A DNA stretch of 64,000 nt from positions 21,008 to 85,007 of the forward strand of contig JAEDCY010000006.1 of the NCBI GenBank assembly GCA_016293915.1, read 5' to 3'. Each line of letters begins with the position of its first letter. Within the stretch, counting starts at the first letter, position 1. The translations under genes were made by a program, and so were the position numbers. Under the pieces are notes generated by a model. That model saw only the letters and a list, made by a program, of their open reading frames with translations. It was not told the origin of the DNA and made no database searches. This DNA is from Treponema sp. GTDB taxonomy: Bacteria; Spirochaetota; Spirochaetia; Treponematales; Treponemataceae. Positions 18,576-26,067 of this stretch are shown in pieces.

Positions 18576-19466
18576 ATGAGTTTTCGCGATAAAAAAGTTT
18601 TTGGTTATTTGCTGGCAGCATCCTGTGTTTTTTTCTGGGGAATTACCTTTGTATGCACAAAATATCTGCTCAAAGATTTTTCACCGCTTGAAATTCTTTT
18701 TTACAGATTTATTGCTGCCTATATCGGGCTCTGGATTCTTCGTCCGCGCTTTGAAAAAATAGCAGTCCGCGATAATGTTCTTTTTGCGCTTGCAGGTTTT
18801 TCTGGAGTTATACTTTACCAGCTTTTTGAAAACATAGCGATTAATTACACAAACGCATCGAACGTAAGTGTTATCGTTAGTATCTGTCCTCTTTTCACCG
18901 CAATTTTCAGCCAGATTTTTTTGAAGGAAAAGCATCTTTCTTTGTGGTTCGTTGTCGGCTTTGTAATTTCAATTACTGGAGTTACACTTGTCTGCCTCAA
19001 TGGAAGTAAAACACTGGAGTTTAATCCTAGGGGTGATTTTCTTGCACTTTTTTCGGCAGGCTGCTGGGGAATTTATTCTGTTGTAATTTCAATCATTAAC
19101 AGAAAAAACTATGATCAAATTTGTGCAACCAGACGTATTTTCTTTTTTGCAGTTTTAATGATGATTCCTCTCATGTTTTTTACAAAACAGAATAACATCC
19201 TTGAAAATACAACAAGATTTACAAATCCTTTAAATGTACTCTATATGCTTTTCCTTGGATTTGTTGCAAGTGGTTTTTGTTTTGCAGCCTGGAATAAAGC
19301 CTGCAAGATTGCGGGAACTGTAAAAGTAAGCTGCGGACTATATCTGATTCCTGTTGTTACAATTATCTTTGCATTTTTTGTACTCGGAGAAAAAATTACC
19401 TTGCTTGGTGCACTTGGTACCGCAATCACAATAGCCGGTCTGTTTGTGAGTGAAAAAAATGACTAG
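18576..19466 (+). CDS. EamA/DMT-family transporter
   Basis: Starting at 18576 (a longer frame from 18540 would place the -10 box inside the gene) this gives 296 residues with about ten hydrophobic segments and two EamA repeats. The first begins GYLLAASCVFFWGITFVCTK and the second GDFLALFSAGCWGIYSVV. Family members export or import small metabolites such as amino acids or nucleotides; the substrate cannot be inferred. The next gene overlaps its stop by 8 bp. Confidence 0.85.
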   Translation: MSFRDKKVFGYLLAASCVFFWGITFVCTKYLLKDFSPLEILFYRFIAAYIGLWILRPRFEKIAVRDNVLFALAGFSGVILYQLFENIAINYTNASNVSVIVSICPLFTAIFSQIFLKEKHLSLWFVVGFVISITGVTLVCLNGSKTLEFNPRGDFLALFSAGCWGIYSVVISIINRKNYDQICATRRIFFFAVLMMIPLMFFTKQNNILENTTRFTNPLNVLYMLFLGFVASGFCFAAWNKACKIAGTVKVSCGLYLIPVVTIIFAFFVLGEKITLLGALGTAITIAGLFVSEKND

Positions 19467-19884
19467 AGAAATTTCTATTATCAAAAAAGACGAAGCCTAT
19501 ACCTATGATGAAGTGAGGTTTCTTGAAGAAAAGCTTTTACCGTTTGTGGTAGATGAAAAACAAAAGAGTGCTGCAGGAAAAATGCTTCGAGCCCTTAAGC
19601 TAAGTCTTGAAAATCAGAAAAAATCCTCTGCTGTTTTTTTTATGCCACAGAATACTTTTAATATTTTTTCTTTGATTCAGGGAGATAATTCCATCTGTAA
19701 AATCACTAAAGAAAATATTGAAGCTTTGTATAACACTTTTGATTTTATTGATGATTGTGATAACAAGCCGATTTACAAACATCTTTACAAGAAAGTTCAA
19801 ACTCTAAATGAATATCTGCAACAGGGGAATGCCGTTACTCCGACTGTAATTGCCGCAGATAATTTTTCTGTGATGGAAATTTAG
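19459..19884 (+). CDS. Hypothetical protein coupled to the EamA gene
   Basis: The ATG lies inside the end of the EamA gene (ATGACTAG, 8-bp overlap), which argues for translational coupling. The product has 141 residues, is soluble and charged, and has no signal peptide, membrane segment or motif I recognise. Its middle is helical (KMLRALKLSLENQKK) and its end is short and hydrophobic. A role linked to the transporter is inferred only from position. Confidence 0.6.
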   Translation: MTREISIIKKDEAYTYDEVRFLEEKLLPFVVDEKQKSAAGKMLRALKLSLENQKKSSAVFFMPQNTFNIFSLIQGDNSICKITKENIEALYNTFDFIDDCDNKPIYKHLYKKVQTLNEYLQQGNAVTPTVIAADNFSVMEI

Positions 19885-19893
19885 TAAAACTAA

Positions 19894-20006
19894 ATATGAC
19901 ATGTGTAAGGCCTCTGGAGGCCGGTGTTCTATAACAAAACGTTAAAAACAATGCGAAAGAATTTTTTAGCTTTACAACCAATAATGTCATATTTTCGTGC
20001 TATAAT
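19894..20006 (+). promoter_or_regulatory. Split WYL-regulator operator and promoter of its own gene
   Basis: Half-site ATATGACA is at 19894-19901 and half-site TGTCATAT at 19985-19992, followed 8 nt later by TATAAT at 20001-20006 in the context TGCTATAAT. The same arrangement with a 6-bp spacer occurs at 20941, 24906 and 27670. Here the halves are 83 bp apart because a repeat lies between them. Confidence 0.6.
19902..19984. repeat. Hairpin repeat (RE-B family) inserted in an operator
   Basis: TGTGTAAGGCC... to ...TTTTTTAGCTTTAC, with GTAAGGC/GCTTTAC ends. It aligns along its length with the copy at 25673-25757, sharing TGTGTAAG, TGTTC, CGTTAAAAA and TTTTTTAGC. Confidence 0.65.
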
Positions 20007-20012
20007 ATTTCT

Positions 20013-20939
20013 ATGCAGATTGATCAGCTGTTTGAGTTTGTATATATCCTCATTGATAAAAAGCAGGTAACGGCGAAAGAAATGTCGGAACATTTTGGCG
20101 TTTCTACACGTACTGTTTATCGCTGGATAGAAGCTTTGTCTGTTTCCGGTATACCAGTTTATTCGCTTAAGGGACGTGGTGGCGGAATTGCGATTTCTGA
20201 TAATTATGCTCTTGATAAACGCATACTATCAGAGGAAGAACGGCTTGCTATCGTTTCAAGTGTAAAAGCCTTTAACAGTTTGTCCGGCAATCCTGCATCT
20301 GCAGTAAATGTTAATCTCAAAGCAGCCGAAAAAATCTCTGGTCTGGTAGCAAAAGATACCGACTGGCTTGAAGTTGATTTTGCTCCCTGGAGTCCTGAAG
20401 GTTCAGAAGTTCGTAATCTTTTTGAACTTTTGCGCGATTCAATTTTGAAAAAGCGCCAGATAAGTTTTGATTATTTTACAGGGGATGGCCGTAGTGAAAA
20501 ACGGACTGTCCATCCCTGGAAGCTGATTTTCCGCGGCCAGTCCTGGTATCTTTATGGCTGGTGTACTTCTCGAAAAGCAGGGCGCTTCTTCAAACTCACC
20601 AGGATGCGAAACCTAATGATGACTTCAAAAGAAGCAAACATCTCCATAAACATAGCTGATTCCAAGCCTGCTCAAACGCCTGAATATTCTGCTCCACTCA
20701 TTCAGATTAAAGCAAAAATCACACAGGAAAAAGTTTCTTATCTTATGGATTCTTTCATTTGTTCTGAAATTAGAGCCCAGAAAAATGGATGGGTCAATGT
20801 CACCTTTACAGCGCCGGATACTCCCTGGCTTTGTGAAATACTTTTAAGTTTTGGCCCTCAGATAAAGATTCAAAGCCCTGCCCGCCTGAAAAATAAAATA
20901 TCAGAAATGGCAGAAAAGATTTCAGAATTATATAAATAA
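20013..20939 (+). CDS. YafY-type transcriptional regulator (HTH_11 + WYL domain)
   Basis: A 308-residue regulator. The N-terminal winged helix-turn-helix (VTAKEMSEHFGVSTRTVYRWIEAL, about 18-42) is followed by the linker and a WYL domain (about 140-210). The WYL signature reads WYLYGW in RGQSWYLYGWCTSRK, with the usual VHPWKLIFR before it. WYL domains sense small ligands or nucleic acid and can switch activation or repression. The TATAAT ends 6 nt before the ATG and there is no ribosome binding site, so the mRNA is leaderless. It probably controls itself and the genes at 21074, 24992 and 27712 through a shared palindrome. Confidence 0.88.
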   Translation: MQIDQLFEFVYILIDKKQVTAKEMSEHFGVSTRTVYRWIEALSVSGIPVYSLKGRGGGIAISDNYALDKRILSEEERLAIVSSVKAFNSLSGNPASAVNVNLKAAEKISGLVAKDTDWLEVDFAPWSPEGSEVRNLFELLRDSILKKRQISFDYFTGDGRSEKRTVHPWKLIFRGQSWYLYGWCTSRKAGRFFKLTRMRNLMMTSKEANISINIADSKPAQTPEYSAPLIQIKAKITQEKVSYLMDSFICSEIRAQKNGWVNVTFTAPDTPWLCEILLSFGPQIKIQSPARLKNKISEMAEKISELYK

Positions 20940-20940
20940 A

Positions 20941-20977
20941 ATATGACATTCTGCTGTCATATTTTGTGTGGTATTCT
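20941..20977 (+). promoter_or_regulatory. Predicted WYL-regulator operator and promoter of the SAP/DUF6434 gene
   Basis: ATATGACA-N6-TGTCATAT at 20941-20962, then TATTCT at 20972-20977. The -35 position falls in the spacer of the palindrome and is not TTGACA-like, so regulation could be by activation or by occlusion. The GTGGTATTCTGTA context is identical at 24935-24945. Confidence 0.65.
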
Positions 20978-20991
20978 GTAGCTAATAAAGT

Positions 20992-21056
20992 TTGTCGGGT
21001 CAAGCCCGACAATGACACTCGACTACAAATGTCATGTTCGAGCTTGACCCGGACAT
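20992..21056. repeat. Inverted pair of TGTCnGGTCAAGCCnGACA repeats in a 5' leader
   Basis: TTGTCGGGTCAAGCCCGACA, then a reversed relative ending TTGACCCGGACAT. They fill most of the leader between the -10 box and the ATG at 21074 and would fold into stable hairpins in the mRNA. Confidence 0.65.
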
Positions 21057-21073
21057 CTCAAAGGAAAGAACCA

Positions 21074-21694
21074 ATGCTACGTCCAGACTTTTCTGAAATA
21101 AAGACCTTCGAAGAATTCTCACAATACTACTGGTACCGCGAGGAACTGCAAAAAATCTGCCTCTCACTTGGTATAGACGCCAATGGCATGAAGGCAGAAC
21201 TTAACCACAATATCAAAGAGTATTTCAAGGGAAATATTATCCATACAAAGGGGGCGAGCTGCCGCACTAGGGCCACAAAGAACTCCCCTAAATCAACCTC
21301 TTCCGCTCCCCTCACCCTGCAAACAAGTCTTCTCGAATGTAACTTCTGCTTCAGCCAGCGCTTCCGCGATTTCTTTTCTAAAGAAACCGGAATCAAAAAC
21401 TTTAAGTTTAATGCAGACATGGTCGCCACAGCCCGGAAAGTAAAGGAAACAAAAGATGCTTCCTTTACCCTCGGCGACATGCTGGACATCTACTACGGAA
21501 AAAAGACCTATGCAAAATACAACAAAGTGTCTTTGCAATGGAATAAGTTTGTTCAGGACTTTTGCGCAGACCCGGCAAATGCTAATATCCCGAACAAACT
21601 CAAAGCCGTCGCAAAGCTTTGGAAAATAGTCCGTGAGTCAACCAGAGAAAAAGTCTATACTCACGACTTACTTAATGAACTGAATATTTTATAA
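21074..21694 (+). CDS. SAP-domain / DUF6434 protein
   Basis: The ATG at 21074 follows AAAGGAAAG. The 206-residue protein has an N-terminal SAP-like helix-extended-helix (KTFEEFSQYYWYREELQKICLSLGI... AELNHNIKEYF, about 8-55), a fold usually used for nucleic-acid binding. The C-terminal DUF6434 region includes RFRDFFSKETGIKNFKFNADM and FTLGDMLDIYYGKKT. Its function is unknown. It is preceded by the predicted WYL operator. Its stop overlaps the 3' end of the ABC-F gene by 6 bp, tail to tail. Confidence 0.75.
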   Translation: MLRPDFSEIKTFEEFSQYYWYREELQKICLSLGIDANGMKAELNHNIKEYFKGNIIHTKGASCRTRATKNSPKSTSSAPLTLQTSLLECNFCFSQRFRDFFSKETGIKNFKFNADMVATARKVKETKDASFTLGDMLDIYYGKKTYAKYNKVSLQWNKFVQDFCADPANANIPNKLKAVAKLWKIVRESTREKVYTHDLLNELNIL

Positions 21695-23239
21695 ATCATA
21701 AAATATTCTACCTTCATTTTCGATTCGCTCTGTATGCAGTTTTACATCAGTAACCTTTTCCAGAAAAGCCCTGTCATGACTCACAACAATAAGTGCACAG
21801 GAAAGAGATGACAGTGCACTTTCCAGAGCAAGCACACTTGTTATATCCATATGATTCGTTGGTTCATCCAGAATTAAAAGAGATAGCGGCTTTTCTACCG
21901 CCAGAGAAATCATAAGCTTTCTAAGTTCGCCGGGACTAACAGAGCCCTGCTGCAGATTTTCTGGTTCACTGCCAAGACGGTATAAAGTCGAAAGAACAGC
22001 TCCTCTTTCCGTATCTTCAAGCTCATTGAAGTCAGAAAGAATTTGATTCTTTAAGTCTTCTGGAATCTCCTGAGGCAGATACATAACTTCCTTTGTCCTG
22101 CCGGATTTTTCAAGCTCACTAATCAGATGCTTTATAAAAAGACTTTTCCCGGTCCCGTTCTGCCCGGTCAAGGCAATTTTTGAATCAGGATTAATTACAA
22201 TCCTCGGAATGTGAAGCTTATAAGAAGTTTTTTCTTCAGATGCAAAAATATCACTTTCTTCTATAACTATAGCCTTTGCAAAGCCTGCTCCTTCAACCGA
22301 AAAACCTTCTTTTCTCATAAGTGATTTTTTTACCGAATCGCGGACGGCCTCGGTTCTTTGAATCTGATTTTCGAGATGTGCTTTTGCATCTCCAGTGCTT
22401 CTGTCTTTTCCACCGAGTCTTGCGACATCAATTTTTCTTTTTGCATCATGATCACGAGGGTCAATATTTTTTTTAGCAAGGCGGCTTTTAGATCGTTCGT
22501 TTTCTTCTGCAAGCCTGCAGCTCCTCTGCTTTTCGTCTGCCGCTTTTGAATCGAGTCTTTCCCATTCTCCGCGATTATGAGAAGCCTTCTGCTCGCGAAG
22601 CTTCAGAGCCTTGCTGAGTCCTCCGAAATAACTTTCACAAACTATGCAGTCGCGTCCACCATAAAAAGCACGGTCCTCATTATAAAGATAAACAGTGTGC
22701 TTACAAAGAGAGTCCGCAAAAGAGCGGTCATGGCTTACAATAATTCCGATTCCACTAAAGAGGGCAAGTGTGTCAGAAATCATGCGGACAGTTCCCTCAT
22801 CAAGATGATTTGTAGGCTCGTCCAGAAGCAGCACCGCCGGTTGCTCTGCAAGCGCACAGGCAATCTGGATTCGCTTCTTCTCCCCACCAGAAAGAGAATC
22901 ATAGCGACCAATCATTTCTTCTGTGACATGAAGCATAGAAAAGAAGCGACGCACTTCGTTATCATCACTCCAGAAAACCGAATAAAGATTTTCGGGCACT
23001 TCGGCAGTTTCCTGAGGGCAGTAAATAACACAGCCAGTGGTGCTTTGCCCGCCACTTACAATTCGCCCTTCATCAGGCTTAAGCAGGCCTGCAATAAGTT
23101 TAAGGAGTGTACTCTTACCACAACCGTTACTTCCGGCAATGCAAGTCCAGCCGTCATTAAACTGTAGAGAAAAATTCTCGAACAAAGTTATGTGCGAAGA
23201 TGGATATGAAAAATAAAGCTTTTGAATTTCTAATGACAT
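21689..23239 (-). CDS. ABC-F family ATPase (ribosome-associated)
   Basis: 516 residues with two ABC domains and no membrane segment: Walker A GSNGCGKS and GQNGTGKS, Walker B LLLDEPTNHLD and LILDEPTNHMD. The linker between them is about 100 residues and charged. The first signature is LSGGE, but the second reads SPGEL. ABC-F proteins act on the ribosome, as translation factors or as antibiotic-resistance proteins that displace drugs; which applies cannot be settled here. GGAGG precedes the ATG but can pair with CTTCC just upstream. A short leader ORF lies 150 bp upstream, and a MATE efflux gene is divergent, which fits a drug-response context. Confidence 0.85.
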   Translation of the reverse strand: MSLEIQKLYFSYPSSHITLFENFSLQFNDGWTCIAGSNGCGKSTLLKLIAGLLKPDEGRIVSGGQSTTGCVIYCPQETAEVPENLYSVFWSDDNEVRRFFSMLHVTEEMIGRYDSLSGGEKKRIQIACALAEQPAVLLLDEPTNHLDEGTVRMISDTLALFSGIGIIVSHDRSFADSLCKHTVYLYNEDRAFYGGRDCIVCESYFGGLSKALKLREQKASHNRGEWERLDSKAADEKQRSCRLAEENERSKSRLAKKNIDPRDHDAKRKIDVARLGGKDRSTGDAKAHLENQIQRTEAVRDSVKKSLMRKEGFSVEGAGFAKAIVIEESDIFASEEKTSYKLHIPRIVINPDSKIALTGQNGTGKSLFIKHLISELEKSGRTKEVMYLPQEIPEDLKNQILSDFNELEDTERGAVLSTLYRLGSEPENLQQGSVSPGELRKLMISLAVEKPLSLLILDEPTNHMDITSVLALESALSSLSCALIVVSHDRAFLEKVTDVKLHTERIENEGRIFYDL

Positions 23240-23390
23240 AATGACCTCCGAAGGAAGCCGGCAATCATAATAAAATTATGCAGGGAAATAATATAACGAA
23301 CAGATTCGCAAAACCCCGATAAAATTAATACTGTAACTGACTTCCTGAAAATGAAATCATAAATGAGAAAAAAATGTAGGGAAATCAGAT

Positions 23391-23402
23391 TTACAGTCTC
23401 AT
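23391..23402 (-). promoter_or_regulatory. Possible attenuator leader ORF (M-R-L) of the ABC-F gene
   Basis: ATG AGA CTG TAA preceded by AAGGAG at 11 nt spacing. Arg-Leu after Met is a known stalling context for macrolides in leader peptides. The ORF is so short that chance is a real alternative. Confidence 0.2.
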
Positions 23403-23511
23403 CGGCAATGCGTCTCCTTATGAAAATTTAATTAATTCTATTATGAAAATGATTTTGTGTCAATGAAAAAACACAGACTCCCGGTTGTGAATCATGGATC
23501 AAATATGCTTA

Positions 23512-23540
23512 TTGAACTTTTTCTTTCATTTCAATAATGT
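23512..23540 (+). promoter_or_regulatory. Promoter TTGAAC-N17-TAATGT of the MATE gene
   Basis: The -10 box ends 8 nt before the ATG at 23549, again giving a leaderless or nearly leaderless mRNA. Confidence 0.5.
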
Positions 23541-23548
23541 ATTTTACT

Positions 23549-24898
23549 ATGTTTCATCATAATTCTTCTTATGAAAGAAATTTAACAGAAGGCTCGCTTT
23601 TTAAGGGAATCTTTCTATATGGTCTGCCGCTCATTTTTTCAAATCTCCTGCAGGTGCTTTTCAACATTGCCGATGTTGCAGTAGTAGGAAGATTTGCCGG
23701 TTCTCAGGCCCTTGGTTCTGTTGGCTCAACTACCCAGCTCCTCTTTTTGTTCACCGGCCTTTTGATGGGACTTGGCGGCGGCGTGAATGTAATCGTTGCC
23801 TTTTACATAGGTGCTAAGTCAAAAAAAGATTTAGAGGATGCAATTCATTCGTCCTTTATAGTTTCAATAATAACCGGTTTTATCCTTTTGATTTTTGGCT
23901 ATGCTTTAGCAAAACCGGTGCTTACCCTCATCAAAACTAAGCCGGAACTTCTGGAAGGTGCGGTAATTTATTTTAAGATTTACATGCTTGGTATGCCAGG
24001 CGTTGCACTTTTTAATTTCGGAAACGCTGTGCTTAGTGCAGCAGGTGATACAAAACGTCCTCTCTACTATCTTAGTTTTGCCGGAATCATCAATATAATT
24101 TTGAATCTGTTTTTTGTGATTGTATGCAGACTTTTTTGTGCCGGGGTTGCTCTTGCCAGCATTATTTCACAATATGTTTCGGCAGTGCTGGTTATGATTC
24201 CTCTGATTCGCGGACGGGGACTTGGAGATGTAAAATTTAACTTTTCAAAGCTAAGGCTTAACCGCGAGAAGACAATCAGAATTTTGAAGATAGGAATTCC
24301 AGCCGGAATGCAGAATGCGATTTTTGCTGTAGCAAACACATTCATTCAGGTGGGTATAAACTCTTTTGATGCAGTGATGGTTGCAGGAACTGCTGCCGGA
24401 GCAAATCTTGATAATATAATCTACAGCGCAATGAACGGATTTTATGTAGCCTGTGCAACTTTCATCGGGCAGAATTATGGAGCCGGAAATAAAAAACGCA
24501 TTCTGCACAGTATGATTATTTCGAATCTTTTTGCTTTCAGTCTGGGAGCCTTTCTCAGTATAACAATGTATATTTTCGGGCCTCAGTGCCTTTCTCTTTT
24601 TACAAGTGACCCGGAAGTTATTCACGCCGGCATGCTCCGTTTTTCAATTATGTTCTTTTCATACCCGGTTGCAAGTTTTATGGATAACACAATCGCCGCC
24701 AACCGCGGACTTGGAAAAACTTCTGTTCCAACGATTATTGTTCTGCTCGGTTCCTGCTTATTCCGTATTCTCTGGATATACACAATCTTTAAATGGATTG
24801 GAACGATTCAGTCTCTCTTCCTTCTTTATATTTTCTCCTGGGCAATCACAGCTATTGCCGAGATGATTTACTTCGTAAAGATTTACAGAAAAATTTAA
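23549..24898 (+). CDS. MATE-family efflux transporter
   Basis: About 449 residues with twelve hydrophobic segments in two matching halves. Typical MATE motifs are present: GIFLYGLPLIFSNLLQVLFN, DVAVVGRFAGSQALGSVG, GLLMGLGGGVNV and, in the second half, IGIPAGMQNAIF and AMNGFYVACATFIGQNYGAG. The family exports cationic drugs and metabolites with Na+ or H+. I chose the ATG at 23549 over that at 23537 because the -10 box covers the latter. The gene is divergent from the ABC-F gene. Confidence 0.85.
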   Translation: MFHHNSSYERNLTEGSLFKGIFLYGLPLIFSNLLQVLFNIADVAVVGRFAGSQALGSVGSTTQLLFLFTGLLMGLGGGVNVIVAFYIGAKSKKDLEDAIHSSFIVSIITGFILLIFGYALAKPVLTLIKTKPELLEGAVIYFKIYMLGMPGVALFNFGNAVLSAAGDTKRPLYYLSFAGIINIILNLFFVIVCRLFCAGVALASIISQYVSAVLVMIPLIRGRGLGDVKFNFSKLRLNREKTIRILKIGIPAGMQNAIFAVANTFIQVGINSFDAVMVAGTAAGANLDNIIYSAMNGFYVACATFIGQNYGAGNKKRILHSMIISNLFAFSLGAFLSITMYIFGPQCLSLFTSDPEVIHAGMLRFSIMFFSYPVASFMDNTIAANRGLGKTSVPTIIVLLGSCLFRILWIYTIFKWIGTIQSLFLLYIFSWAITAIAEMIYFVKIYRKI

Positions 24899-24905
24899 GT
24901 TTTAA

Positions 24906-24942
24906 ATATGACACTTAGTTGTCATATTTTATATGGTATTCT
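24906..24942 (+). promoter_or_regulatory. Predicted WYL-regulator operator and promoter of the GyrI-like/DUF3781 pair
   Basis: ATATGACA-N6-TGTCATAT at 24906-24927 followed by TATTCT at 24937-24942, with the same geometry as at 20941. Confidence 0.65.
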
Positions 24943-24991
24943 GTAAACATCCAGTTGGATTGAAATCCACCGGTTTTACAGGAGAACTTCA

Positions 24992-25321
24992 ATGCCATTT
25001 GATTATAAGAAAGAATTCAAAGACTTCTATCTTCCGCCGGCAAAGCCGCATATTGTTCACATTCCCAAAATGCAGTTTGTCGCAGTTCGCGGAAAGGGAA
25101 ATCCTAACGAGGAAGACGGCGAATACAAAAGTGCCCTTGCAGTGCAATATGCAATCGAATACACAATCAAACAGATGGATTCCTTCGCCCTCAAAAATGG
25201 CTGGCAGCTGGATTTTTCAACCACAAGACTTCATCATGAAATCTACCTGAGTGACCCGCAAAAAACCGCTACAGAAAGACTGAAAACTGTAATAAGACAT
25301 CCGGTAAGGAAATCAAAATGA
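24992..25321 (+). CDS. GyrI-like small-molecule-binding protein, internally shortened
   Basis: AGGAG precedes the ATG. The 109-residue product starts like full GyrI-like (COG4832-type) proteins (FDYKKEFKDFYLPPAKP, VAVRGKGNPNEEDGEYK) and ends like them (RLHHEIYLSDPQKTATERL, TVIRHPVR). The central half of the roughly 200-residue family is missing: AIEYTIK runs straight into MDSFALKNGWQLDFS. The reading frame is intact, so an in-frame deletion of about 90-95 codons is the simplest reading. The family binds small hydrophobic ligands; this short form may not. It overlaps the DUF3781 gene by 4 bp and sits behind a WYL operator. Confidence 0.7.
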   Translation: MPFDYKKEFKDFYLPPAKPHIVHIPKMQFVAVRGKGNPNEEDGEYKSALAVQYAIEYTIKQMDSFALKNGWQLDFSTTRLHHEIYLSDPQKTATERLKTVIRHPVRKSK

Positions 25322-25566
25322 AAAATGAACTTTTAGAAAACATCGAAAAACTCCACACAACCCCCATGGGCATAGACCGTATTCGCCACAATCTCCGGCT
25401 TGGCGATGATGTCAAAGATGTCGTTGTCTGGTGTCGTCAGAAAATTCTGGCCACTGACGCGATTATCACCCGGCAGGGAAAGAACTGGTATGTCAAAATT
25501 GACGGATGTGAGTTCACTGTGAATGCCTACAGCTTTACGATAATTACAGCGCATACAATGCGTTAG
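25318..25566 (+). CDS. DUF3781 protein
   Basis: An 82-residue protein with the DUF3781 pattern: LLENIEKLHTTPMGIDRIRHNL, DVVVWCRQKI, then RQGKNWYVKIDGCEFTVNAYS and the conserved TIITAH end. Its function is unknown. The ATG overlaps the GyrI-like stop (ATGA), so the two are translated together, an association I recall from other bacteria. The stop codon TAG is part of the repeat that begins at 25560, so the last residues come from repeat sequence. Confidence 0.75.
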   Translation: MKNELLENIEKLHTTPMGIDRIRHNLRLGDDVKDVVVWCRQKILATDAIITRQGKNWYVKIDGCEFTVNAYSFTIITAHTMR

Positions 25567-25655
25567 GCGCTGGAAGGGGGCGTAAGCCCGTGCGATAGCA
25601 CCGAGCGTAGCGGAGCCTGGAAGTGCCGACCGCCTGCGAAGCAGGCGGGAACGCC
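25560..25655. repeat. GCGTTAGGC...GGAACGCC repeat (RE-A)
   Basis: A GC-rich 96-bp element made of hairpins (GGGCGTAAGCCC, CCGCCTGCGAAGCAGGCGG) with ends GGCGTT/AACGCC related as inverted repeats. It shares the GCGTTAGGC start and GGAACGCC end with the 180-bp element at 55514. Confidence 0.6.
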
Positions 25656-25672
25656 CTATTAATCTTCAAACC

Positions 25673-25757
25673 TGTGTAAGACCGCCGGTCAGAGCGGTCG
25701 TTGTTCAATAGCAAGGCGTTAAAAAAAATTGCGATGCAGCAATTTTTTAGCCTTACC
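25673..25757. repeat. Hairpin repeat (RE-B family) between convergent genes
   Basis: TGTGTAAGACC... to ...TTTTTTAGCCTTACC, with GTAAG/CTTAC ends and the strong hairpin AAAAATTGC-gatgca-GCAATTTTT. It supplies the TAA stop of the vapC remnant and may act as a two-way terminator. Homologous to 19902-19984. Confidence 0.65.
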
Positions 25758-26046
25758 ATTCCTCAATCATAAGATTTGAATTCTCTGCAATTTCCGTAAA
25801 ATCAGAAACATTGCGGGTTACCAGAATCAGATTGTTTGAAATAGCAATTGAAGCAATCAACAAATCAAATCTCTGGGCAGGGGTTCCTTGAGACTTGAGT
25901 CGCTCATATAAATCAGAATAGATATTTGCAGCACTGGCATCAAAGGAAAGAATCTCATATTGTTTTTGTACATATACAATAGAATAATTTAAAAGAACAT
26001 TTTTTCTTTTAAGAAACGCCATTAGAATACTGACAAACTCCTTCAT
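25753..26046 (-). pseudogene. VapC-like PIN-domain toxin, N-terminus missing
   Basis: The readable part is the C-terminal 97 residues of a PIN ribonuclease: EILSFDASAANIYSDLYERL, GTPAQRFDLLIASIAI with the acidic residue of the active site, and LILVTRNVSDF. The first 40 or so residues, which carry the first catalytic Asp (usually LLDTN), are absent. Upstream the frame runs into the cardiolipin synthase promoter. No VapB antitoxin is seen. A relic of a toxin-antitoxin pair is the likely reading. Confidence 0.65.
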
Positions 26047-26067
26047 TAGCTTTATTATATATATAGA

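Larger units (their letters stand above)
23240..23548. other. Divergent ABC-F / MATE control region
   Basis: 309 bp with no ordinary gene. On the minus strand it contains AAGGAG (23414-23419), a three-codon ORF reading M-R-L-stop (23391-23402), an AT-rich stretch, and a hairpin (23245-23257) that pairs CTTCC with the GGAGG of the ABC-F gene. On the plus strand it holds TTGAAC-N17-TAATGT (23512-23540) for the MATE gene. Confidence 0.45.

Noticed and set aside
25560..25757. Integron-like attC sites (GCGTTAGGC ends)
   Set aside because: GTTAGGC resembles one attC box, but I could not find the matching RYYYAAC box with proper spacing, there is no integrase, and the genes are not in a cassette array.
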